Made by a program: the position numbers and the translations under genes
In this document: positions 56,729 through 64,000 of the stretch, piece by piece
Layout: every line of letters starts with the position of its first letter
Numbering within the stretch: the stretch's first letter is position 1
NCBI GenBank assembly: GCA_021766785.1
Contig: JAICBP010000083.1
Coordinates: 147,056 to 211,055 of the forward strand
Direction: 5' to 3'
Source: Sulfurimonas sp. endosymbiont of Alviniconcha boucheti
GTDB taxonomy: Bacteria; Campylobacterota; Campylobacteria; Campylobacterales; Sulfurimonadaceae
Length of the DNA stretch: 64,000 nucleotides
The notes under the pieces: model-generated
What the model saw: only the letters and a program-made list of their open reading frames with translations
What the model was told of the DNA's origin: nothing
Databases searched by the model: none

Positions 56729-58315
56729 TTAGTAATAAATTTTGTTACAGAGAAGTTGTGCACGAACTTTTCCATTAAACTCATTTTTTGTTACTGTATA
56801 AGAGCAGGTAATTTTTCTCTCCTCTGGCATTTCAAAAATTGTTCGGAACGCTATAATCTCTAAAGTTTTTTTCTGATGAGGGTATTGACGTACCTCTATT
56901 AGAGAGTGGGATTTGTCTGCACCTATAAGTTTTATACCTACTACCTCTGCATTTTTAAGAAGAAAAGATGGTCTGGCGTTTGCTTCTCCATATGGTTCAA
57001 AACTTTCAAGAAGAGAGAGTAAATCATGGTCAATATCATCCATATCAAGTATTCCACAGATAGAATCTTTAGCGATAAAATCTTTAGGGTCTATAGCATT
57101 TGCAGTCTCATTGATTGCTTTGGTAAATGCAACGATATTTTCTGCCTTTAGCTCAAGTCCAGCGGCCATCTTATGCCCACCAAATTTATTAAGATAGGAT
57201 TTATTTGCTTTTATAAGTTCATAAATATTTACATTGCCTATACTGCGAGCACTTCCTTTAGCGATGCCATCTTTTTCACTCAGTACTATAGCGGGTTTAC
57301 CAAATGCATCTACAAGCCGAGAAGCAACAATACCTGCAACTCCCTCATGCCATCCTTCACTGCTCACAACAGTGATAAGATCCTTTTCATTGACAGAGTC
57401 CATAGCAGATTTCGTAATTTTGGATTCTGTCTCTTTACGAAGGTCATTGAGTTGTGTAAGGAGTTCATACTGTTTGTTTGCAGTATAATTATCTTTAGCA
57501 GTAAAAAACTCTAATGCGATATTTGCATCCTCTAAACGCCCAGCAGAGTTGATCCTTGGAGCTATTTGAAATGCTATGTCTTCACTTGTTATTACAGATT
57601 TACCTAGTCTATCTCGTATAATGACAGAAGAGGGTCTATTTGTTGTACTTATGAGTTTTAATCCCTCTTTTACAAGAGTACGGTTAATATCTATGAGTGG
57701 CATAATATCAGCGATGATAGCAATAGCTAAGATATCTAAAAATTGTTTCATATCAATATTAAGCGCTAACTCTTTTTTTACAAGCCCGAGGAGTAACCAA
57801 GCGACTTGTGCTCCACATATCTCACTAAAAGGGTAGGAGCACTCTTTGAGCTTTGGATCTACTATGCAAGTCGCATCAGGCAAGATGTCTCCTGGAGTAT
57901 GGTGATCCGTGATAATAAGTTCTATACCTCTCTCTTTGCAAATATCAGCTGCTACAAGAGCGGAGATACCGTTATCCACAGTGATAAGTAAGTCTGCATC
58001 AATTCGTTCTAAGACTGTAGGACTTACTCCATAACCATCTCTAAAACGGTTAGGAATGATAGTTTTAAGAGGGTAGGGAATAGATCCAAAAAAGTCCACC
58101 ATTATGGCAGTAGAACTCACTCCATCAACATCATAATCACCTACAAGTGTTATTTTTTTATTGGTACGGATAGCATCTGCTATCTTCTTTGCTGCATCAC
58201 TGGCGTTTAGAAGGAGGGCAGGGTTAGGAATATCTGCAAGTCGTTTCTCTTGTGTATCAAACCGTTGAGAGAGAAGAGTGTAAAGCTCTTGTTTGGTAAG
58301 GTTTGGTATATTCAC
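56729..58315 (-). CDS. recJ: Single-stranded-DNA-specific exonuclease RecJ
   Basis: 528 residues. RecJ degrades single-stranded DNA 5' to 3' in recombination and repair. It has the DHH phosphoesterase core: KITLVGDYDVDGVSSTAIM, LLITVDNGISAL, ELIITDHHTPGD, CGAQVAWLLLG and the DHHA1 motif FGGHKMAAGLELKAEN. It starts two bases after the end of pyrG on minus, so pyrG-recJ form an operon, convergent with fliI. Confidence 0.95.
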   Translation of the reverse strand: MNIPNLTKQELYTLLSQRFDTQEKRLADIPNPALLLNASDAAKKIADAIRTNKKITLVGDYDVDGVSSTAIMVDFFGSIPYPLKTIIPNRFRDGYGVSPTVLERIDADLLITVDNGISALVAADICKERGIELIITDHHTPGDILPDATCIVDPKLKECSYPFSEICGAQVAWLLLGLVKKELALNIDMKQFLDILAIAIIADIMPLIDINRTLVKEGLKLISTTNRPSSVIIRDRLGKSVITSEDIAFQIAPRINSAGRLEDANIALEFFTAKDNYTANKQYELLTQLNDLRKETESKITKSAMDSVNEKDLITVVSSEGWHEGVAGIVASRLVDAFGKPAIVLSEKDGIAKGSARSIGNVNIYELIKANKSYLNKFGGHKMAAGLELKAENIVAFTKAINETANAIDPKDFIAKDSICGILDMDDIDHDLLSLLESFEPYGEANARPSFLLKNAEVVGIKLIGADKSHSLIEVRQYPHQKKTLEIIAFRTIFEMPEERKITCSYTVTKNEFNGKVRAQLLCNKIYY

Positions 58316-58317
58316 TA

Positions 58318-59937
58318 TTACTCTACATTTAAAGAAGCTTCAACAAATGCAAGTATAGAAGCATTTGGCGTTTGTAAGCGAGAGGTAAATTCTGGGTGAA
58401 ATTGTACACCCAAGAACCAAGGATGCCCCTCTATTTCTACAGTCTCTATAAGACCATTGGATTCACCTGTTACTATCATACCAGCCTTTTCAAGTTGCTC
58501 ACGATAAGCAGGGTTTGCTTCGTAACGATGGCGGTGGCGTTCATAAATTGTTTTTGCACCATTGTAAGCTTTTTGAATGAGAGAGTTATCTTTTGTATTG
58601 CATGGGTACTCTCCTAAGCGAAGAGTTCCTCCCATTGGGGATTCATGAGTTCTTAGTTGTGCACCACCATTTTGATCTAAGAAGTTGTCTATTAGATAGA
58701 TTATTGGGTGTGGTGTGTTTTCATCAAACTCTACAGAGTTTGCACCCTCAAGTCCAAGAACATTTCTAGCATACTCTACAAGTGTGAGTTGCATTCCGAG
58801 GCAGATACCGAGATATGGTACTCTGTTTACACGGGCATACTCTATAGCTTGGATCTTTCCCTCAACACCACGAGAACCAAAACCACCAGCAACTAAAACA
58901 GAGTCACAGTCTGCTAAAAGTGCTTCAGCACTTTTCTCCTCTATCTCTTCACTATCAACCCACTCTATTTCAACACGAGTATCGAGGTGTGCACCGCAGT
59001 GAATGAGTGATTCTGTAAGAGACTTATATGCTTCTTTAAGTTCAAGATACTTTCCTACAAATCCAATTACAGTTTTGTTTTTTGGCTGGACAATGCGTTT
59101 AACAAGTGTGTCCCATTTTTCCATATCTGGATTTAAGTGACCAAGTTCAAGCTCTTTTGCTATAGGTTTGAGAATATTTTGGCGAAGAAATGTTACTGGA
59201 ATATCATAGATAGTAGCTGCATCAAGTGCCTCTATAACACTATCAGTAGGGACATCACAACTCATCGCTAGTTTCTTTTTAAAAGTTTTTGGAAGAGGAT
59301 TTTCACTTCTAGCGATAAGCATCTGTGGTGTTATACCGATACGGCGAAGCTCTTGGACGGAGTGTTGGGTAGGCTTTGATTTCATCTCTCCTGCTGCTTT
59401 GATGTAAGGGATCAATGTCACATGGATAAAAAAAGTTCCAGTAACTTCTTCATCATGTTTCATCTGACGGATGGCCTCCATAAATGGAAGTCCTTCTATA
59501 TCTCCAACTGTTCCACCAAGCTCAACAACCAATATATCATGCCCTTTACCTGCAAGCTTGATACGGTTTACAATCTCCCCTACAATATGCGGGATAACTT
59601 GAATAGTCTGCCCTAAGTACCCACCAGCACGCTCTTTTTCGATTACTGAAGAATATACTTGTCCTGTTGTGAAGTTTGCTGATTTAAGAAATGAAGCATC
59701 AAGGAAACGCTCATAGTTACCGATGTCAAGATCTGTCTCTGCACCATCTTTAGTAACAAAAACTTCTCCATGTTCGAGTGGAGACATTGTTCCTGGATCA
59801 ACATTAATATATGGATCGATCTTAAGCATACCTACATCAAAACCAGAGTGTTTTAGAAGTGTACCAACACTTGCTGCTGTGATTCCCTTACCAAGAGAAG
59901 ACAAAACGCCACCAGTTACGAAAATATACTTAGTCAT
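58318..59937 (-). CDS. pyrG: CTP synthase
   Basis: 539 residues, full length. PyrG aminates UTP to CTP. The synthase domain is [18 protein letters not shown] with [20 protein letters not shown]. The glutaminase domain has [33 protein letters not shown] (catalytic Cys) and [11 protein letters not shown] (His-Glu). It is divergent from the M6 protease gene. Confidence 0.98.
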   Translation of the reverse strand: MTKYIFVTGGVLSSLGKGITAASVGTLLKHSGFDVGMLKIDPYINVDPGTMSPLEHGEVFVTKDGAETDLDIGNYERFLDASFLKSANFTTGQVYSSVIEKERAGGYLGQTIQVIPHIVGEIVNRIKLAGKGHDILVVELGGTVGDIEGLPFMEAIRQMKHDEEVTGTFFIHVTLIPYIKAAGEMKSKPTQHSVQELRRIGITPQMLIARSENPLPKTFKKKLAMSCDVPTDSVIEALDAATIYDIPVTFLRQNILKPIAKELELGHLNPDMEKWDTLVKRIVQPKNKTVIGFVGKYLELKEAYKSLTESLIHCGAHLDTRVEIEWVDSEEIEEKSAEALLADCDSVLVAGGFGSRGVEGKIQAIEYARVNRVPYLGICLGMQLTLVEYARNVLGLEGANSVEFDENTPHPIIYLIDNFLDQNGGAQLRTHESPMGGTLRLGEYPCNTKDNSLIQKAYNGAKTIYERHRHRYEANPAYREQLEKAGMIVTGESNGLIETVEIEGHPWFLGVQFHPEFTSRLQTPNASILAFVEASLNVE

Positions 59938-60059
59938 ACATGATCTCCAAAAATATGTAAATTATTAAGATGATTATATACTAAAAGAGTTTAATCTTCT
60001 ATGACATAAGGAAAGTTTCGCTATCATAATAAAAATATAATTTGTAAAAGAAAGTGATA

Positions 60060-61436
60060 ATGAAAAAAGTTTTGTATAGTTTTGTATTAAGTAGTGTTTT
60101 TCTGATTATGATAGGTTGTGACTCAAAGTATCATAATGGTTCAGATGATGAAGATCCAAAACGAGCAAATATAGTATCTAAATTAATAAAAGCTAAGATA
60201 CCAACTCTAGTAGTTCTGATGAACTGGAATGATTATAGTGAAACTGATCCTCAAATTTGGTATAATAAAATATTTAATTTTGAAGAAAACTCTGTTAATA
60301 GATGGTATAAAGATAGCACAAATGGAAATGTAGAATTTGTACCTATTCGTGAAAACTCTGGTACTCCTAATGATGGTGTAATTATTGTTAATATGGGAAA
60401 GAAGAATCCAGGAAGTGATTCAAGTGCTGATTTCACAAAGGAGGCACAATGGAGAGATACTTATATACGTAGAGCAATTTATAACTCTGAAGTTGTAAAT
60501 AATGTGAATTTTGCTTCACTAGATCTTGATCACAATGGAAATATAAGTCGAAGAGAGTTGCAAATTATATTTATAGTTGCAGGTGGAGAAGAAGCATATG
60601 GAGATGCTCCAGATAAGTCAATATGGGCACATTCCTGGTCCTTTAATAGAGATGCTCCACATATAGATGGCGTAGATTTGATGAAAGATACGGGAAATAG
60701 TGTAACATCTGGAAGCTATAGCAGATTTGGTGCAATACATGCCATTGATATGGAGTATCACCATAAAGCAACAATTGGAATAATAGTTCATGAATTAGGG
60801 CACTCTTTGCTTGACTTAGAAGATTACTATTCTCTTTCAAATACAAATGGGTCTGGCTTAGGGTATTATGATGTTATGAGTTCAGGTGAATGGGCTAGAA
60901 AAGATAGTGATATATTTGATGGAGAAACGCCAGTACAGTTTAGTGCTTACAATAAAATTGATGCTGCAATAAATACCAATATTGCTCTTGTTAATTCACC
61001 ACAAATAGTAACTATAAAGTGTAGCTCAAATGAATTTATAAAACTTCCTACTAAGAGTGAACACGAGTACTTTTTGCTAGAGTGTCGCGATACTACTAGA
61101 GAAGATTCAGATAGAGCATTTAATCATCTTGACCATACATTTACAGACAATATGTTGTTCGCATTAGTCTATCAAGTAGATACAAATAAACCAAACAATT
61201 ATGAGGGTGGACCTCAAACATCAAGTCATCATTATAAGGTTAGAATAATAGAGAATGATGAGAGTTACTCTCTTGCTAATTATAAGGTGACAGTTGATTT
61301 TGGTGATGCTTATACAGTAGGCAATAAAATTGGTAAGAATAAACTTATCTCATATACTAAGGATATAGGCTACAATGTAGAAGTGCTAAGTGCAGACTAC
61401 TCACAAAGAACAATGAGTTTTAAAATTTCACAATAG
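60060..61436 (+). CDS. M6-type metalloprotease lipoprotein with EF-hand-like loop
   Basis: 458 residues. It begins MKKVLYSFVLSSVFLIMIGC, a lipoprotein signal with Cys20, so the enzyme is membrane-anchored outside the cytoplasm. The catalytic zinc motif is IIVHELGHSLLDLEDYYS (H244-E-x-x-H248, with the D-x-Y that follows in M6 peptidases), then YDVMSSGEW (Met-turn). The M6 start PTLVVLMNWNDYSETDP is present. LDLDHNGNISRREL (about 154-167) is an EF-hand calcium loop. The family's N-terminal propeptide is missing here; a matching domain is encoded by the next gene. Confidence 0.83.
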   Translation: MKKVLYSFVLSSVFLIMIGCDSKYHNGSDDEDPKRANIVSKLIKAKIPTLVVLMNWNDYSETDPQIWYNKIFNFEENSVNRWYKDSTNGNVEFVPIRENSGTPNDGVIIVNMGKKNPGSDSSADFTKEAQWRDTYIRRAIYNSEVVNNVNFASLDLDHNGNISRRELQIIFIVAGGEEAYGDAPDKSIWAHSWSFNRDAPHIDGVDLMKDTGNSVTSGSYSRFGAIHAIDMEYHHKATIGIIVHELGHSLLDLEDYYSLSNTNGSGLGYYDVMSSGEWARKDSDIFDGETPVQFSAYNKIDAAINTNIALVNSPQIVTIKCSSNEFIKLPTKSEHEYFLLECRDTTREDSDRAFNHLDHTFTDNMLFALVYQVDTNKPNNYEGGPQTSSHHYKVRIIENDESYSLANYKVTVDFGDAYTVGNKIGKNKLISYTKDIGYNVEVLSADYSQRTMSFKISQ

Positions 61437-61444
61437 GAAAAATA

Positions 61445-61831
61445 ATGAAAAGAGTCATACAATTTTTTATACTTATGATATTAGCTACTCCAACTGTATA
61501 TGCATCTTATGCAAGAGGTGGAGTACATACATATAGACAAGCAGATGGATCAACATTTCAAGCGACACTTCATGGTGATAGTACATTTCACTGGATGGAG
61601 AGTAATGGTAAAGTGATACTCTACAATTCACAAGATAAAAACTACTATAATGCAGAAGTTACTTCCGATGGAAAGTTTGTTATGGGCAAACAAAAAGTGG
61701 GGACACGGGCAAGAAGAACAAGAGCCCTTCATGTAAATAAAAATGTTGCTACACAAACACAAGAGAGTAAACAAAGGGAAGCATTAAGAAATCTTCAAAG
61801 AGAAGCAAGAAAAGGAAGCCATCCTCTATAA
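61445..61831 (+). CDS. Secreted protein resembling the M6 protease propeptide
   Basis: 128 residues. A signal peptide (about 1-21) ends at YAS. The core GGVHTYRQADGSTFQATLHG, then DSTFHWMESNGKVILYNS and KNYYNAEVTSDGKFV, resembles the N-terminal region of M6 proteases (Q-P-D-G-x, G-D-x-x-x-H-W). The C-terminus is basic and helical (RRTRALHVNK, EALRNLQREARKGS). It starts eight bases after the protease and ends sharing one base with the antiporter gene. An inhibitor or folding chaperone of the protease is my inference. Confidence 0.7.
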   Translation: MKRVIQFFILMILATPTVYASYARGGVHTYRQADGSTFQATLHGDSTFHWMESNGKVILYNSQDKNYYNAEVTSDGKFVMGKQKVGTRARRTRALHVNKNVATQTQESKQREALRNLQREARKGSHPL

Positions 61832-63459
61832 TGGATTACACACTTCTTTATGTTATAGTAGCTCTTGGTATCTCTATCGTACTTAATATTTTACTCAAAA
61901 AAATAGGTATATCTCAAATTGTAGGTTATATTTTTACTGGAACTATTATAGTCTATGCATTTGATCTTCGTTCAGCTGTACATTCGCATGAGTTGGAGCT
62001 TTTAGGTGAATTTGGTATTGTTTTTTTAATGTTTACTATAGGACTAGAGATCTCATTAGCAAAGATGGGAAATATGAGGCAAGAGATCTTTGGCAATGGA
62101 TTTTTACAGGTTGGACTTACTACCATTGTTGTTTATCTTGGGGCATACTATCTTTTTGGCTTAGATGCAAAGTCTGCTATTATTGTAGCATTTGCATTTT
62201 CTCTCTCTTCAACTGCTGTTGTACTCTCTTATCTGAAAAGTTCCAAAGAGATTTATACCCCTTATGGGCAGAAAGCAACTGGTATTCTTATCTTTCAAGA
62301 TATTGCAGTAATTCCTATCCTTATTTTGATTGGGTTTTTAAGTAGTGAAGCAGATGAGAGTATCTATGTTATTATCGGGGATACTATTCTTTCTGCTGTT
62401 GTTGCTGTTGGTCTGCTTTTTGTTGTAGGGAAGCGTGTTGTGACTTGGCTACTGCATTTTTCGGCTTCTTCAGAACTTGAAGAACTCTTTATGGGTTCTG
62501 TACTGTTTATAGTCGTTGGAGCATCCCTTTTTGCATCTTTTATGGGATTTACTTACTCACTTGGAGCATTTATAGCAGGGATGATTATCGCTGAAACACG
62601 TTACCATCATAAGGTAGAGTCAGAAATTGCCCCATTTAAAGATATTCTTCTTGGAACATTTTTTGTAACTGTGGGTATGAAAGTTGATATTGAAATATTT
62701 ATAGAAAATATAGATATGATTATAGAGGTATTTCTTCTTGTACTTACTATAAAAACACTTCTTATCTTTTGCATACTTAAGTTTTCACAGAGTAGTGCTA
62801 CTTCACTGAAAACAGCACTCTCCTTATCTCAAGTAGGAGAGTTTTCTTTTGTTATTTTTGCTGTTGCTTCGGCAGGAAATATTTTAGATGATTCTCTTGT
62901 CTCTCTATTTGTTTTGGTAGTTATACTCTCTATGGTAATTACTCCATTTTTTATTACTCGTATAAATGAATTTACACAGAGGCTTGTCAAAGAGAGTGAT
63001 ATTATCACAGATATGTCACGACTGAAGGCATGTGAAAATCATGTTATTGTTTGTGGTTATAGTGTTGTTGGAAAGTTTGTTGCAAAATACTTAGAAGAGT
63101 TCGATGCTCCCTACATTGTAGTAGATAATTCAAATAAGCATGTAAAAGAAGCTCTTGAAAATAATATAGAAGCCTATCTTGGAGATGCTTCAAAAGTAGC
63201 TATTTTAAATGCTCTCAATATAGAAAAAGCATCTGCTATAATAGTAACACTAGATAATATTGATAAAAAACGATTAATTTGTGAAAGTATATTAAAACAC
63301 TCAAAAAATGCGAATGTTGTAGTTAAAGTAGTCTCTTTAGAAGAGAAGCAAAAGCTTGCAGACTTAGATATTACTGTTATCGTTGATGGGAAAGTGGAAG
63401 TGGCTCGTGTATTAGTGGAGCGTATGCTCTCTTGCCAACTCTATAAACATAAAGAGTAA
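61831..63459 (+). CDS. CPA2-family monovalent cation:proton antiporter (KefB-type) with TrkA-N domain
   Basis: 542 residues. About 12 transmembrane helices make the Na+/H+-exchanger domain (LGEFGIVFLMFTIGLEISL, AFSLSSTAVVLSYLKSSKEI, TGILIFQDIAVIPILIL, YSLGAFIAGMIIAETRYHHK). A C-terminal TrkA-N (RCK) domain follows: NHVIVCGYSVVGKFVAKYLE, then YLGDASKVAILNALNIEKA. It likely exports K+ or Na+ against protons. It runs up to pyrE with no gap. Confidence 0.9.
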   Translation: MDYTLLYVIVALGISIVLNILLKKIGISQIVGYIFTGTIIVYAFDLRSAVHSHELELLGEFGIVFLMFTIGLEISLAKMGNMRQEIFGNGFLQVGLTTIVVYLGAYYLFGLDAKSAIIVAFAFSLSSTAVVLSYLKSSKEIYTPYGQKATGILIFQDIAVIPILILIGFLSSEADESIYVIIGDTILSAVVAVGLLFVVGKRVVTWLLHFSASSELEELFMGSVLFIVVGASLFASFMGFTYSLGAFIAGMIIAETRYHHKVESEIAPFKDILLGTFFVTVGMKVDIEIFIENIDMIIEVFLLVLTIKTLLIFCILKFSQSSATSLKTALSLSQVGEFSFVIFAVASAGNILDDSLVSLFVLVVILSMVITPFFITRINEFTQRLVKESDIITDMSRLKACENHVIVCGYSVVGKFVAKYLEEFDAPYIVVDNSNKHVKEALENNIEAYLGDASKVAILNALNIEKASAIIVTLDNIDKKRLICESILKHSKNANVVVKVVSLEEKQKLADLDITVIVDGKVEVARVLVERMLSCQLYKHKE

Positions 63460-64000
63460 TTAATTTCCTCTACTCCCTGGTTTGATAGCTTCACTACCAT
63501 TTTTACAGAGTGGACATGTATCTGGTGCATACATCTCAAAAGTAAAGTCAGCAAGTGCAAAAAATGGAATATCTTGTGGGAGTTTACAGTTAGATTTTGT
63601 TGTAATATCAGAGTGTGCACGTTTACAAAAACCACGGTTAGCAAGTGCCGCGACACCTACGATAGTTCCACCAAGTTCCTTTACAACTGCCGCTGCTTCC
63701 ATAGCAGAGCCACCAGTTGTAATGATATCTTCACACATAAGAACCTTTTCACCTTGTGCAACTTCAAAGCCACGTCTGATACTCATTACACCATTTACAC
63801 GTTCTGCAAAGATAAAACGTACATCAAGAGCAGTAGCAAGAGCAAAACCAGCGATAAGACCACCAAGTGCAGGAGCACAAACCGTGTCTATCTTTAAACC
63901 ACTATCCTTGATCTGCTTTGCAAGTGATTCGGCTAAAAGCTTTGCTGTCTTTGGATCTTCTAAAACCTTTGCAGATTGAAGATAAAATTGGGAGTGGTTA
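63460..64000 (-). CDS. pyrE: Orotate phosphoribosyltransferase, C-terminal part (cut by window edge)
   Basis: About 180 codons to the window edge; the N-terminus is outside. PyrE makes OMP from orotate and PRPP. The frame reads [59 protein letters not shown] and the PRPP loop [20 protein letters not shown]. An ATG at 63784-63786 is internal, not the true start. Convergent with the antiporter gene; the stop codons are adjacent. Confidence 0.94.
   Translation of the reverse strand, partial: NHSQFYLQSAKVLEDPKTAKLLAESLAKQIKDSGLKIDTVCAPALGGLIAGFALATALDVRFIFAERVNGVMSIRRGFEVAQGEKVLMCEDIITTGGSAMEAAAVVKELGGTIVGVAALANRGFCKRAHSDITTKSNCKLPQDIPFFALADFTFEMYAPDTCPLCKNGSEAIKPGSRGN

Noticed and set aside
63482-63979. 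165-codon plus-strand frame opposite pyrE
   Set aside because: The minus strand encodes unmistakable orotate phosphoribosyltransferase across the same bases.

Overview
The window looks like the replication-origin region of a Campylobacterota (Epsilonproteobacteria) chromosome, most like Sulfurimonas and its relatives. This rests on AT-rich DNA, the order ruvC-dnaA-dnaN-gyrB, nrdA and nrdB at separate loci, FliW/FliI flagellar genes, many c-di-GMP and FIST-type signalling proteins, and WbpABDE and Pgl-type sugar genes. No genus assignment was tested. I saw no tRNA, rRNA, CRISPR array or insertion sequence.

Layout. 1-2.8 kb (minus): nrdB, a C-N hydrolase, pcm and a truncated thyX, a compact dNTP-linked operon. 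2.9-12.6 kb: yheT-like hydrolase, typA, cca, galU, an unusual helix-hairpin-helix/MotA-like fusion followed by an OmpA/MotB-like gene, hisF, a nucleoside-phosphorylase-fold gene, rlmN and two small genes. 12.6-25.7 kb: a DnaA-box-rich AT gap, an RluA-family gene, purB, then a chain nrdA-orf-fliW-HD-GYP-FIST hybrid kinase, a response regulator, pgi and ruvC. 25.7-30.8 kb: oriC, dnaA, dnaN, gyrB. Two parS sites (9.56 and 13.12 kb) fit an origin-proximal position.

32.2-51.6 kb is a surface-polysaccharide locus, all on plus. It has a MarR-type regulator, a WbpA/B/D/E set for a UDP-diacetamido-uronic acid, Wzx, RmlA/RmlB, a WecF-like transferase, a Wzy-like protein, two GT4 glycosyltransferases, and an aminotransferase, a phosphoglycosyl transferase and a PglF/WbpM dehydratase. 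Inserted among these are an AlbA/ATPase regulator, a frameshifted orphan antitoxin, two tiny membrane proteins and a G8 tract. A heptamer/octamer that is abundant in the rest of the window almost vanishes here, which supports recent acquisition. 51.6-64 kb returns to core genes (ComEA-like, rsmA, rnj, folE, fliI, recJ, pyrG, antiporter, pyrE) plus an M6-type lipoprotein protease next to a separate propeptide-like gene.

Most notable: (i) a periplasmic DNA-binding-type HhH domain fused to a MotA/ZorA-like ion-channel segment, paired with a ZorB-like OmpA protein and apparently starting at ATT; (ii) the octamer AAACGCCA/TGGCGTTT, at least 22 copies where about one is expected; (iii) an M6 protease with its propeptide-like domain as a separate gene; (iv) an extra DnaA-box cluster 13 kb from dnaA; (v) a 5'-terminal hairpin leader on a 34-residue membrane protein.
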